From the NCBI RefSeq assembly GCF_954871325.1, contig NC_088777.1, positions 25,769,366-25,833,365 on the forward strand: a stretch of 64,000 bases of DNA. Reading direction: 5' to 3'. This document shows, one piece after another, positions 46,959 through 59,255 of this stretch. The stretch is from Gordionus sp. m RMFG-2023 (lineage: Eukaryota; Nematomorpha; Gordioida; Chordodea; Parachordodidae). The notes below the pieces were generated by a model. That model was not told the origin of the DNA. It saw nothing but the letters and a program-made list of their open reading frames with translations, and did no database searches. The position numbers and the translations under genes are program-made. Each line of letters opens with the position of its first letter. The first letter of the stretch is position 1.

Positions 46959-47729
46959 TCAACGTTTTTTAGCTAATGCAATGCCTAATCCTATTAAAGT
47001 TCCAGCTAAAAGTGCTCCTGCTCCTACTATAGCCATCCCTAATAAACCGTCTATATTAATAATTATTATTTAAATGTATATTTTTGAATGTACTGCAAAC
47101 TCTGCAATCTGAATCATTATTTATGAATAAATGTGTTTAGCATAAGTATCTATCTATCTATATCAAAATCTTCTACCCTAATATTATAATAAATGTGTTT
47201 AGCATAAGTATGTCTATCTATATAAAAATCTTCTATCCTAAATACAATATTATAATAAATAAATTTTAAAAGTTTTTTGTCTATGCCAAACAATTTTAAA
47301 AATGTCAAATATGAGTGCATTACCAAGTCTTACATATAGTTATAAAAAAATCTAGTTAAATTTTAAATATAAACCTTCTTTCATTTGCTGCCTTATTTTA
47401 GCTTGCAAATCTTCTACTTGTCTATTGTTGGGCTCCGCTTTAAGAATACTATTTGTAAACTTGAGGGCTTTTTCATAATTCTGAACAATATTTATTTTAA
47501 ATCTTTTTTTTTTACTTTTAATTTAGTAAATGCAACTGCTAAATAATAAGCATAATCTCTTTTCCTTTCAGAATCATCAACAGTTAGAAATAGATCTTAA
47601 AAAAAATTTATATATTAAAATTTATCTAAAACTTTCTAAAATAAAGGCTCCTCTTTCCCAGTTATTTTTATTTCCTGTCTCAAGCAGGGCTACTGCTTGA
47701 TGAAATTGAGCATCATGATCAGTGGTCAT
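46959..47729 (-). CDS. FIS1: FIS1, mitochondrial fission protein (spliced host gene)
   Basis: Four minus-strand exons: 47633-47729, 47516-47595, 47375-47480 and 46959-47050, joined by GT-AG introns of 37, 35 and 324 bp, giving 124 codons. The TPR-like core reads SERKRDYAYYLAVAFTKLKN, YEKALKFTNSILKAEPNN and VEDLQAKIRQQMKEDGLLGM. The end, GMAIVGAGALLAGTLIGLGI then ALAKKR and stop, is the tail anchor that inserts FIS1 in the outer mitochondrial membrane. FIS1 recruits fission factors of the Drp1 pathway. At 124 residues it is shorter than the usual 150 or so; the first ATG used here (47727-47729) lacks the N-terminal arm, which may sit in an unseen upstream exon. It is the only ordinary host gene in the window. 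Confidence 0.88.
47051..47374 (-). repeat. Third FIS1 intron with a duplicated segment
   Basis: A roughly 65-70-bp segment is duplicated: aaatgtgtttagcataagta with tctatctatatc.aaatcttct follows at 47129-47180 and again at 47191-47240. The intron is nine times longer than the other two, apparently through this expansion. Confidence 0.75.
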
Positions 47730-48136
47730 TTTATAGATGTAGGTTTTCTTTAAAAAATAAAGTGACAAACAATAACAAATAAAATTTATGTATCATTTAA
47801 ATATTTACATTTGATTGATATCTGCTATGTATCTGGAATTTTGTATAACTATAATGGGATTCTTTTAATGTTTTGTATTTCCTAATAAATTGATAATATC
47901 TCAACTCAAGGAATTTTCAACTGAGGGAGATTTTTTAATTGGATGAAATATAATCTCAGACATTTTGGTGAAAATCAGATGATTATATTTTTATTAGGAG
48001 TTCGTGTTGAATTCTTATCTTTTTAATAGGGGTTGGCCTTCCCATTAGTGGGAAAAAATATATGATTGGTATTTTATGTAATTCTGCACTTTGGTATAAC
48101 ATATAGAAAAATAAATTAACTATACTTAGGCAAATC
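47730..48136. other. Interval between FIS1 and the first LINE
   Basis: AT-rich. A minus-strand stretch near 47815-47930 stays open and ends at a donor-like GTAAAT, so an upstream FIS1 exon could lie here, but its sequence does not match the FIS1 N-terminus convincingly. Confidence 0.35.
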
Positions 48137-50515
48137 ATGAAAGACCAACATTACGATATCCTCCTTTTACAGGAGACCCACCTTAAAGTAACTGAGGTAA
48201 GGAACTTCTTAGATTACACCTTATATTGCAGCTCAAATGCAGAACAAGTATGGGCTGGGGTGGCGATTATGATACATAATAAACTAATAAGATTCGTAAG
48301 CTTCAACCCAATTTCCAGCCGAATATGCTGCCTTACCCTAAACTTAGGATACAAAAAAGTCCATTTGTTTAATATATACGCGCCTCACAATGATAGCGTT
48401 TTCTATATGGAATTGGAGAATGCCTTAAAGGAACTACCGCATCTGGATGGCATCATTCTAGCAGGTGACTTCAATGCTTCGGTAGGTAAATCTAAGAACT
48501 CTTCCTGCCTTGGAAACGCCACATTAATACAAAGCACGAACCCCAACGGTAAAAGGTTAATAGAAATCTGCGAGCTTTTCAACTTGAAAATTGGAAATAC
48601 TTTCTTCAATCATCCAACTCATCATATCATGACTTACAAGAGTCCTTCCTTTGGCACTACCTCACAGATAGATTTCTTTGTAATTTCCACTAAGATTTTC
48701 AAATGGGTGAAAAACATCAGGGTAATCAGTAAACTAAACCTTGCACTTTTTACGGATCATTATCCACTGGGCTGTGAACTCAAAATTAACAACAGTATCT
48801 TCCCAAACCACACTAGACAGAACAGTCTCACCACTGTAAACAACATAGCTAGGCAAGACTTGGCACAACTAAATGACTTAGAGGTGAAAGAAGAGTTCGT
48901 CTCTAAATTAACATCATGGAGAAACACAGTAAATGGCATGATAAACCCAAATCTGACCTGGAAGGACATTAAGCTGAATGTATTAGGTAGTATAACATCA
49001 TGCTTAAGACCACGCACCAAGCGCAGAGAGTGGCTCACCCCTTCAACAATACAAATAATTAAGAATCTTACAACAAATATATCCCACCATCAATTCGCAA
49101 GACATCATAGGAGGTACATTACTCACCGCATAAGAGCTGACAAAAGACTGTTTATTGCTAACTTCTCGAATTCTATCCAATTCAATTTTGATAATAATAA
49201 TATTTATAAGGCCTTCCAATCTCTAAAACTACTCACCACCTTTAAAACCAATCCTTTACCAAGACTACAGTTAAATAACAACAAGATTATAACTGACCCT
49301 AAGGAACAATTAGACTTATGGATAGACCACTACATGAACCTCTACAAAACGAGATGGCCTAGACCTAGATGTGACTACCCCTTCCAATCACCCAGTCAGA
49401 ATTTGAACAAGTCCGATATAGTCGGTGCCATCAAACGTCTAAAAATGCATAAAGCTGCTGGAGCTGATGGAATTTTTGCAGAACTCTGGAAGATAGAGGT
49501 AGACCTAAGTGCCAGCTTACTACTTCCCCTCTTTAGGGAGATTTGGAATACGGGCAAGTTTCCTAAGGAATGGATGACATCAATTATACTAAACTTCCCT
49601 AAAATAAAGTCCCCAAACTGCCTTAAAGATTACAGAGGTATTGCACTGATTCCAGTCACACTAAAAATGTTCACATACATCATATCAGTCAGGATTAAAC
49701 CAATCATTAACAGGTTCCTTTCTAATGCTATTACATCATACAGGAAGGGCAGAAATATTACGGAGTTGACTATGGCACTTAAGGTCATTCTGGAAAAGGC
49801 CAGAATGCATAAAACCCCCATCTTTGCCCTGATGATTGATTTAAGTCAAGCCTTTGACTCCATAATTCAGAATAAAATATGGCCCTTGCTGGAAAACATT
49901 GATATAGATAAACATCTGATAGCGCTAATTAAGATAATTTACGACAATCATAGCGTAGTTCCTCAGCATCTAAATATGAAGTCGCAACCTTTTAAAGCAA
50001 ATAGGGGCCTCAAACAAGGATGCATCCTTTCACCGATTATTTTTAATGTAATAATGAATGATATCCTAAATAAATCCTTTAAACAGGAATATGCACTCAA
50101 CACATATTACAGTGATCAACAACACCTCAATTATATGCACAACTCTTTAAACTTTCTATGTTATGCTGACGACGTATGTATTCTAGTCAACTCAGAATAC
50201 AAATTAAGAAATATTTTATCATTATTTGTCAACAACTGTGATGGATATGGTTTAAGAGTAAACTACACAAAAACCAAACTGATCACCTCGAATACTGATG
50301 CGAGTCACTTAAACCCCTTTAACTTTGAAGGTAATACGATAGAATTAGTGTCAGATTTTAAATACCTAGGAACCAGGATAACGTCATTAGGCCTCACCTT
50401 TTTAGATACTAAATCGAGAACGAATAATGCTAGACTCCGCTATCATCAACTGTCGAAATTATGGTCATCCAACCAAATATCAACTAATTTAAAAATAAAT
50501 TGTACCCATTTTTAC
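48137..50515 (+). CDS. LINE ORF2-type protein (endonuclease and reverse transcriptase), truncated
   Basis: A long uninterrupted frame of nearly 800 codons. APE endonuclease: DILLLQETHLK (near residue 8), WAGVAIMI, IYAPHN, AGDFNAS, SQIDFFV and TDHYPL. Reverse transcriptase: AAGADGIFAELWK, DYRGIALIPVTLKMF, FALMIDLSQAFDSI, GLKQGCILSPIIFNVI, FLCYADDVCIL with the YADD catalytic pair, and FKYLGTRI. The endonuclease start seems slightly eroded (no NINGL motif) and the C-terminal domain is missing: at about 50515 the frame runs into the end of the opposing LINE. Clade not assigned. Its long open frame suggests a fairly recent insertion. Confidence 0.9.
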
Positions 50516-53434
50516 CTACGGCCTGGAGACTTGGCAAGACTCAAAAAGTTCATCTGAAATATCTTTGATGCGAAAGAGTTTTCTGATAGACCTTTTGCAA
50601 TTATTAAGCTTTATAAATTGTTTCATGTTTACATTCAGCTCCATCACGTCTTTTATTGCTTTGTAATACCATAACGATTTATATTTAGTATACTGTTTCC
50701 CTTTATGTGTATATAACCAAACGATAGCATCATGTGCAAGGTTGTGATCTGAATTTCTTATTATATGGGCTAGGAACTGTATCCGACGTTTTTTTAACGT
50801 AATATTTATCGAAGTGTGGTTAGATTTCCTCCAGAGGTTAGAGTTAGAGATGACTCTGGGATAAAAAATACCATTTATAGTTCTCAGACAATTATTTATA
50901 AAGGATCGAATGCGTCTTAAGTCAGTCTTGTTAACTTCCCATATGTCACTTCCATATAATAAAATGGGGATAATAGTAGAGTTGAATAGCCTCAACCTCC
51001 TAAAAACCGATATTTCCTTAGACTTCCAGATTTTCATGTACATATGGAACGCTCTTTGGCTTTTTGCGTTCTAATCTTCATTTCCTCTTTACATTCTCCC
51101 TTGTTATTGAGCATCACACCCAGGTATTTGATATTATCTACTTTTTTGATAACGTTCCCGCCTACCAAAAGATTTTGGAGTGGTGGTGTATTTGGCGAGG
51201 AAAGAATAACCGTTTTATTGAAATAAATTTTTAAATCAACTCTGAGGCTTATGGTTTCGATAAGGTAGATCAGACTTACAGTCTCTTCAATATTTTTTGA
51301 TATTACAACAATATCGTCGGCATACGAAACGATCTTATTAACAAAGTGAAAATTTTCATTAGACCCAAAGTCAGCCAAGTCTGCAGCAGCATTTACCTCC
51401 TTTATGACTTTATCTATTATGATGTTACAGAGAAGTGGTGATAAAGTGCAACCTTGTTTTACTCGCTTTTTTATCTTGAAGGAGGGTGATATTTTATCGT
51501 TTGTTTTAAAACATGAAGTTAATTTGGAATAATGATTCCTTAAGATGGAGATAATATTTTGTTCGATACCACACTCTGATAGTGCTACCCATAAGGCGTT
51601 ATGGTCTACATTATCGAAGGCCCTACTAAAATCGATAAAAGTGTAATAAGACGGAATCCTGTATTTCCAGCACTTTTGCATAATTATTTTCAGCGATAAA
51701 ATAGGTTCCAAAATGTTTTTATTTGGCCTATATGCACAGATATATTTAGAAAGAAGAGGGGGTGTAGAAGTTAAGATCCTCTTCTTGATGAGTGTCATAA
51801 AGACTTTCGATACACAGGAGGTCAGAGCTACTGCCCGATAGTCCGCGAATTTCTTAGGTTCCTTAATTTTCGGGAAGTTGCACAGGAGAGATTTATTCCA
51901 TTCTGTCGGAGTTTTCCCACTTTCCCAAATTTTGTTAAAGAGAGCAAGGAGAAAAGAAGAGATTATGTTCGGGGATATTTTTAAATATTCAGCAGTAATG
52001 TTATCCAAACCCGGAGCTCTATTGTTCCGTAGTTTCTTTACGATGTTTGAAATTTCATTTGAAGAGAAACCAGCCGGGGATATAATTGTATGAGAATTCA
52101 TAGTAGTTAAAGGAGTAGCCTTGCGGGAGTCTAAAATCGACATATAATGATCCAGCCACAGTGCCATTTGCTCATCTTGGTCTGTTATGGTTTTCCCATT
52201 CGCTAAGACAATCATAGGAAGTTTCACGAAGCAACTGGATTTGCAGAAGTACTTTAATTTTTTATATGCATCGTAGATCCTGTTCTCTTTCATATCTTTG
52301 TCAATGTCAGCCGCCCTTTTAGCAATAAAAATTCTCCTATCTTTCCGTAGTAATTTTTTAATGTCTTTCCATAAATCAATGTTAGAGCTGTTCGTCATTC
52401 TTAGTTGATATATCTTCTCAAGAGTTTCATCAGACATCCATTCTTTCCTAGATACAAGATTTACGTTTGGCAGTCTCTCATAAGATTCTGCTAGTTCTTT
52501 CTTAAAAAGTTCCCAGCAAACTTCAACGTTTCCATTTCTGGTAGCATTAATAAAGGTTCCTTTTTTCGAAATAAGGGATTGTTCAAAGAGAGTTTTGTTT
52601 CCTTGCAATAGAAACTTATTTGCTTTACGTGGAAAAATTATATTGGACGAGGTAGCATTGACGGCCATTAAGTTAGGAATACTATTATTGTGATATCCCC
52701 AGATGTTTTTTATTTTTATACTGCAATAACCATCTTATGATCAGATATGTTAACCCTGGTAGATGCTTTAACATCCACAAATCAACTATGAATATTGGAA
52801 ATAAAGAAGTCAATTTGAGATATCTGTCTGCCCCTCACAAAGGTATATTTGTTGATATCACGATGGCAGAAAAAAGTATTTTCTACCTTAAAGTTTTTGT
52901 TACTGCAGTAATCTAGGAATTTTATGCTGTCTACATCATTAGATTGTTGAATGGCAGCTTGCCCAATAACTCCTCTACTTATATATTCACTGTCTTTTCC
53001 TATTTTCATATTGAGATCACCCAGGATTATTACGTTATATCTATTTGAGAGGGAGTTTAATATATTCATCATTTCTTCCAAAAAAATTTTCCTCATGTTC
53101 CTATTAGGTGGGGCATAAAAAATCACAACAATAGTGGGTATAAACTTGGTATTCAGATATAGAAGTCCACATCTCTCCGACACAGGTACAAATTTTATAA
53201 TGTATTTATGTAAACGTTTCTTAGTCAAAAAGGCGATTCCGGCCCAACTATTTGAAGTGGTTCCCGAACAAAACATCTTATATACACTAAAATTTGCCAT
53301 ACTGTTACCTGGGCAATGAGTTTCCTGGATGCCTATTAAATCTACTCCTTCTGCTTCCAACAATCTTAATAGAACCGCCAATTTATTATTTAATCCATTT
53401 ATATTTAATGAAGCTATTTGTAACTTTCCTGCGA
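50516..53434 (-). pseudogene. LINE ORF2-type protein, nearly complete, broken
   Basis: Minus strand. The frame opens near 53434 with LQIASLNINGLNNKLAVLL and GIQETHCPG, GDLNMKIG and SQIDFF (APE endonuclease, to 52782). The reverse transcriptase at 51034-52668 has APGLDNITAEYLKI, DYRAVALTS, TFIDFSRAFDNVDH, RVKQGCTLSPLLCNIII, VSYADDIVVIS and IKYLGVML. The C-terminal domain at 50516-51043 has LLYGSDIWEVNKTDLRRI and RRIQFLAHIIRNS, ending at a TAG. One stop and a frame change separate endonuclease from reverse transcriptase, and another frame change lies near 51040. The ORF reaches its natural stop exactly where the other LINE begins; no 3' UTR or A tail is seen. An AG preceded by a T-rich tract lies just before the first codons. 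Confidence 0.9.
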
Positions 53435-53455
53435 ATAATTCCTAAACAAACCAAC

Positions 53456-53605
53456 CGTGAGTAATATAAATACAGAAAATATATAGAAATTTAAATTAAA
53501 AAATCATACCTTGAAATAAATTTAGGCATGAGTAATGCGTGAGTAATATGGATACAGAAAAGATATAGAAATTTAAATTAGAAAAATCATATCTTAAAAT
53601 AAATT
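53456..53605. repeat. Tandem duplication of about 75 bp
   Basis: Two copies of gagtaatat.aatacagaaaa followed by tatagaaatttaaatta and an aaatttagg end, just upstream of the minus-strand LINE. Confidence 0.85.
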
Positions 53606-55030
53606 TAGGACAAAAAACAAATACTTTGTCCTCTATTTAACCTACCATGCTTAGATAATTCATAAAGAAAAATAATTCCAAAAAAACCCCGCTACTAATA
53701 GTCGAATAGACTCCTATTTCTTAACATTTTAATTCTAGTGGTAGAAAAAGTATAATAATACATTGTTGATCAAGAGAATGTTTTACAATATGACTTCGTT
53801 CAGTTTTTAGGACTACCACGATTTTAGTACAACTAAAATTCTAAATATCTAATCACTTAAGAAACCATAAAATTAGTAAAAGGATGAAAATTGCTCTATC
53901 AATGTATTCTAATTTGCATAATTTTACTGATAACTGTTAAGATCAGGAACAGTTAAATTAGAGTAAAATTTCAAAGAAACCTGTTTAATAGGGCAAAAGA
54001 ACTCAGGTTTAAAGGTTAAAGACTTTATTAGAATAAGCCTACAAAAACTGCAGAAATAAGAGGGAAATACAAAAAGTAGACATAAGGCGTTATCTTAGCA
54101 TCTACTGACAAAAGCTACTTTTTTTTAATCTTAGCATCATCTGACAAAAGTTACTTTTTTAATACCTAAAACAAAATATTACAAAATATTAGTGTATAAC
54201 AATACTAAAGAAGTAGTTGTTTTTCCTGATAAAGCATTTCCAGAAAAGATAAAATTAAGAAGGAATACAATTTAAAAAAACAAAATAGAACATTAGCGTT
54301 AGGCATTTTACTTCCATCTATCCTAAATATGTTACCACTTACAATTTCCAAATACACATGAAGGTGAAAAACATTACATTATAGTTGAAATTTTTGTAAT
54401 AGAGAAACTACCCAAAAGGATAGGATTTAGAGAAAAAATTTTAGTACCGTCAAATAATATTAAAAAATATCCAAAAAATTTAAATTAATGTTAAAAAAAT
54501 AAAATAATTTAGTACCATCAAATGATATTAAATAATATCCAACAAAATTTAAATTAAAGTTAAAAAAATAAAATATGATAGGTTCAATTAAAGTTAGAAA
54601 AAAATTTAACATGATAGATTTACCTCCATAACAGTGTACTGGTTTGAATCCAAAAGTGTATTAACGCAATTAGGAAATTATAAGTGCAGAATCAAATAAT
54701 AATATAATAGACAAAGAAGGTGATGAAACTTTTTTGAAATTTCAAATTACAGGAAAAAATTAGTTTTTAAAGTTTACAATTAGATAGACAGCAATTTATT
54801 ATATTTTTTAAAAACAAAACTATACAATACATGAACAACATAATAGCAAGGGGGAGGACACTAGGTGGGATTCCACGAACGGAAAAAAATTCCAAAAGAT
54901 ATTATAAAACTGTCAATTTATAATACATTTAAAAACTAATATTAAAAGTTTTCTTCGAAAAAACGAGACAAATGATCCTAAATAGAAAAATGAATAAAAA
55001 ATATTACATGTGCAGTGCATAAAATATTTT
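53606..55030. other. AT-rich interval with small duplications
   Basis: No gene seen. Two local duplications: a 35-bp pair at about 54090-54160 (atcttagcatc...ctgacaaaag) and a 68-bp pair at about 54440-54580 (tagtacc.tcaaat.atatta). Confidence 0.6.
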
Positions 55031-55196
55031 ACATAAACAGAGAGAAACAAAGATCTTGAAAAAGAGAAATTAATAAATCAAATCAAAAACAAAACGAAAC
55101 GAAAACAATTTTACATAAACAGAGAGAAACAAAGCTCTTGAAAAAGAGAAATTAATAAATCAAATCAAAAACAAAACAAAACGAAACGAAACGAAA
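55031..55196. repeat. Tandem duplication, period 82 bp
   Basis: acataaacagagagaaacaa starts at 55031 and again at 55113; the copies differ at few positions and end in expanding acaaaacgaaacg runs. Confidence 0.9.
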
Positions 55197-56424
55197 ACAA
55201 AAACAAAAAACGGCACTTGAAAAGAAAAGAATTTTAAAACGAATGAAAAAAATTAAGATATATATCCAATTATAAAAGTTTAATTTAATTTATTTTAAAA
55301 AGTACCGAATAATATAAATTTTTCTTTTTATAAACCTTTCATGAACTTTAAATTAATATTCAAATTTTTCAAAAGCTATTTTTAACATCAATAAATCGTC
55401 TGATTAAAAAATATAATGAATATTGAAAATAAAAAAATTAACTTATCATTCAAATTTTAACAAAAATTACAATCAGCTGTACTATTTCTTTTTTTTACAC
55501 AATTAATCTTCCCTAACAAAATAAACAATTTGAATATAATAATATAAAAAACAAATACAAATTTGCCAAACATTACAACACCCCTCTCACTTACGATTGA
55601 TCTTTGCCCATATTGATTCTCTACACAGGATTCTCCTTTATCGGTAATTCCTCTTCCTGCACCGGTAGCACATTGTTATGATTGTTCAAATTAATGATTG
55701 GAGACCCGTTATGTGATCTGCACAGCAGTACAGCCAGCGCCTACATGACAGGATTTTCACTGGATGCAAACCCCTTTCAAAAACCTTTGCCTACCCCCCC
55801 CCCTCCTAAAAAATCCTGCCGCTTTCAGCCGCGGTGTCTGTCTATTATTGTTTTCACCTTTTTAATTTATTGATACACTTTTCAGAGAATTTATCTAGGA
55901 TAACTTAAATTAATCTATCTTTACTACCAACTCTCGATATTTTGTGAATATAAAGAATTTATATTTTAGATAATAAATTCAATTAAAACCTCCATTATTT
56001 ACAATGAATTAATAATTATGGCATTATGAGCTTGCTGAAATATCTAAACCTTTTAAATAATTTAAAAGGATAGCAGAAAGATTTATTTGGAAAACAATGT
56101 GTATGATTGTTTGCAATATATAGATTTGGTCGATGAATTGTATTATAATAATTCTATAAAAGTATTAATTTTTACAGCAATAAATTTTGTCCTATTTCAT
56201 CTCGAAATTTAATAGATAACCCCCCAAAAAATTTATCCTACCCCCATTAAAGCAGCCTATCCCCCACCCCCCTCAAAAAATAGGATGCAAACTGTTCCTA
56301 CCCCTCCCGCTCATGTAGACACTGAGTACAGCATGCCATTCGTTGTCGGGAATTCCACTGGTTTTCTCTTCTTTGGTTATACAACGAACTTGTCGGTGTC
56401 TAGTATCGTTTCTCCGTATCTTGT
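55197..56424. other. Interval without recognised gene; C-rich tracts
   Basis: Contains two C-rich patches (about 55770-55805 and 56220-56310), both near ggatgcaaac. This could be a small dispersed repeat. A 63-codon frame at 55682 has no recognisable motif. Confidence 0.45.
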
Positions 56425-56559
56425 TTGACTTTTTCCCGAGCTGCGTTCATCTATCTTCTATTAAGATATATATATCTTTTTTTCCATCCTACTTACTTCC
56501 ATCATAGAATTCTTATCTCTAAATCATATAACCTTGCCTCATCAACACTTATAGTTCTC

Positions 56560-57030
56560 TTAACTCTCTACTACCTAAATTATGATTCTCATAACTTTCG
56601 CAGACTTGTTAAAAAACAAATCAATTATGTCTATCATCAATTCTCAAAATACCAAAACTGATTCTCATAATTCTCTCAGACATGTTAAAAAACTAGGCCA
56701 TTATTCATACCCAAAATTTTGATTCTCATAACTCTCTCAGACTTGTTAAAAAACAAATCAATTATGTCTATCATTAATTTTCAGCATACCAATTTATAAT
56801 TCTCATAACTTTCTTAATCATCAACATTTAAAATTAAGATTCTCATAATTATCACTTATTTTATTACATCAAAAACAAATCAATTATGTTTATCAACAAT
56901 TTTAAAACCCCATAGTTATGATTCTCATAATTTTATACGACTTTTTAAAACACAAATCAATTATGCCTAGCATCAACACTTATAATTATGATTCTCATAA
57001 TTGTCACTTGTTCAACAACAAATCGATTAA
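56560..57030. repeat. Degenerate tandem repeat with gattctcataa
   Basis: About seven units of 40-95 bp, each opening with (g)attctcataa and, when complete, followed by agac.tgttaaaaaacaaatc and aattatgtctatcat. Starts of units near 56583, 56662, 56720, 56801, 56840, 56921 and 56991. Confidence 0.75.
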
Positions 57031-57127
57031 ATTTTAAAACCCTTTTTTATTCCTAACCTACACACCTAGATCTAAATAGCAAGTGTAATCACATGCTAAA
57101 GGAGTTCCATTACTCCTAGGTATTAAG

Positions 57128-57200
57128 GTCAGCCCATCTGGCCGGATACTATTTTCAGCTGATAGGCCACAGGGTTCGAGGGTTGCGGGGATTTGAGCTA
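57128..57200 (+). other. SINE-like head with Pol III boxes
   Basis: CAGCCCATCTGGCCGG resembles a Pol III A box and GGGTTCGAGGG a B box, about 45 bases apart, at the start of a GC-richer stretch (57120-57300) unlike its surroundings. The following segment to 57300 would be the body; no tail repeat or target duplication was established. Confidence 0.35.
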
Positions 57201-57320
57201 AGCGTAGAGTGCGGGGAAGGGTGCCGACTGCACTGTGCCGAGTGTGTCTGCCTTTCGAGAATCGACAATGAAGAGGGTGATGTCCGAAACAATCAACGAG
57301 GTGGGAACATAAAATGCATG

Positions 57321-57880
57321 TAGAGTTGGCCAGTATTTTACAACCGAGACGGTTGCCTGCAATCAGGGACCCGAACCGTTATTTATAACCGTTCAGTTTG
57401 GTTACGGTTAAGTATGTAAAAAATTATAACGGTTACATTTTGGTTACGGTTCTAAAGAAAATATTTATAAAGGTTCGGTTCAGTTCAACTAATTATAAAG
57501 GTTTATGAAGGTTCATTACGGTTAGAAATTTTTATTTTATTGAAGCAACATCATCGTCTAATTTATTTTTATTATAAGTAGCTATGAATTATATATAAAA
57601 AAAATATATATGATTCAAAATAACTCATTTTTAAATATATTTTTTGAACGTATAAGTAATATATTTTCTAATATAAATGGATTCCTTTTTTCTCGTTGTG
57701 ACGATAACACAACTTTTAGCCCCGAAAAGGCCCTTTCTAGAGAAACATGTGTTGTGGGAACTGCTATTGTATAAGTTCTTTTAACTCCTTCAAAAAATAA
57801 TTATATCGATTTGGTTAAGGTTATGGTTCAGATATTTATAACGGTTTATAATGGTATAACGGTCAGTTACGGTTCACTAC
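57321..57880 (-). mobile_element. hAT fragment with AACGGTT subterminal motifs
   Basis: Starts TAGAGTTGGCCAGTATTTTA, close to the terminus at 27613. Both flanks of the fragment (57375-57530, 57800-57882) are dense in AACCGT/ACGGTT motifs. The minus strand at about 57665-57780 encodes a dimerisation block, VPTTHVSLERAFSGLK. The right terminus and target duplication are not clear. Confidence 0.7.
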
Positions 57881-58039
57881 ATGATGCGTAATTTTTCGTT
57901 TATTAGGAGGAGTCCTAAGTTTGAGCTGAGCAAAGCTTCTAAACATTCGTAACCCGATAAGGAAGGTAAAAGTTATGGAACTTGCAGTTGTTGTGGGAGA
58001 GAGAGAGATGATCAACGGTTAAGGACTCATCAACTAAAA

Positions 58040-58555
58040 TGGATAATAATAAATGTTAAAGAATTAATGGGGATCCCTTAAACGCAGCACTCGATATATT
58101 CAACGGTGGCGTATTAAGGGAAGATCCCAGTAATGTTGCTTTAGTGATGTGGGGATTGGAGCAGAAAGGGAATGGTGGGTGTCGGTGAAGTTATTGTTAA
58201 GTGATAAATAATTAAGCGGCAGCTTGATTCTGAGGCTAAAAAGTTATCAAGGCTGAGTGGCGCAGGTGATCTTAGGCCAAGACCCCCAAATTTCGAAGGC
58301 AAGGGGGCCTGCATCCAAGAATTAGGGCTGAATTTTATATTGAGGATGCCTTCTGATTCTATTTGGGTGAGAATTTCCGGAAATAAGAAAAGCGGTGGCA
58401 GAGCAGAGGGCATGTTGGATTTTGGGAATAAAGAAAAAGTTTTTGAGAAGAAAGAAAGCTTGATGGGAAGGAAGGACTTTGAGGATTTTATGTAAAAGGT
58501 GGAAATTATTTAATCGTTCAGAATTAAAATTGAAACACTTCTTAACAAATCTCAC
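58040..58555 (-). pseudogene. LINE-type polymerase, C-terminal fragment
   Basis: Minus-strand pieces in two frames. 58322-58555 has HQAFFLLKNFFFIPKIQHAL and 58141-58413 has SWMQAPLPSKFGGLGLRSPA with LDNFLAS. These are the post-reverse-transcriptase motifs of a LINE group in which LLRNxxxIPKLxYxLR is followed by QAxLPxxxGGLGIRS. A further in-frame stretch may extend to about 58040. At least one frameshift; the polymerase itself is absent. Confidence 0.65.
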
Positions 58556-58559
58556 AAAA

Positions 58560-59246
58560 AAATACTGAATGTCCAGAATTATTTCTTAATAATCAGATAT
58601 AATACGGAATTCCCCAGAAAACCAATATTCAGTTGTTAGAATAATATGTTCAGAAGAATATATGAAGGAATAAAATAATTTTTTCTATTAATTTTTAGAC
58701 ATGAATCACTATTAGCAATTATCCCGGAATTGCTTTGACGCTTTTTCCGATATTGACGTCACATTTAAAAAATTCGTTGTATATGATTTGCAAAATAGTT
58801 TTCGCTATATTGATTTCACGATTAGGTTTCGCCTTCTTTATAAGATTTTCGCTATTATATATTGGCAATAAAAGTTTCGCTCTAATTATCTCCTTAAATG
58901 CTCAGCTATAAAAAATTCTATTTAGTCTTCGCTGAATAGCATGTAAATGTTAATACGACAAAAGTTTATCTATAAAATCAATTCGCTTTAATAACATTCG
59001 CGAAAAAGTGTTATAAAAGTTTCATTGTCTTTATGATTTGTAAATTTAAAACTGTATTGAGTTTGAAAAAAATCTTCAGAGATTTTTTGAGCAAAAATCT
59101 TTCAAGACTAATTTTTAATATAAATTGTGATTTCAACTTAAAAAATTTTTTATGTTCAGATATTGTAAAAGATTTTGCTTAAATTTTTTAAACATTAAAA
59201 TTTTAATAAATAAGTTTAAAATTATTTTTTGACCAAGATATCCACA
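58560..59246. other. AT-rich interval with recurrent TTTCGC words
   Basis: The word ttcgc recurs about eight times between 58800 and 58995 at irregular 20-50-base spacing, which is conspicuous in AT-rich DNA. No gene or terminal repeat is seen. Confidence 0.4.
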
Positions 59247-59255
59247 TAGTGTTGT

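Noticed and set aside
47815-47935. N-terminal exon of FIS1
   Set aside because: Open and followed by a donor-like site, but its residues do not match the known FIS1 N-terminal arm.
55682-55873. Possible short gene with proline-rich end
   Set aside because: The proline run comes from a C tract; no homology or splice evidence could be seen.
57120-57320. Ribosomal RNA fragment
   Set aside because: The segment is GC-richer than its surroundings, but no conserved rRNA core sequence was recognised.
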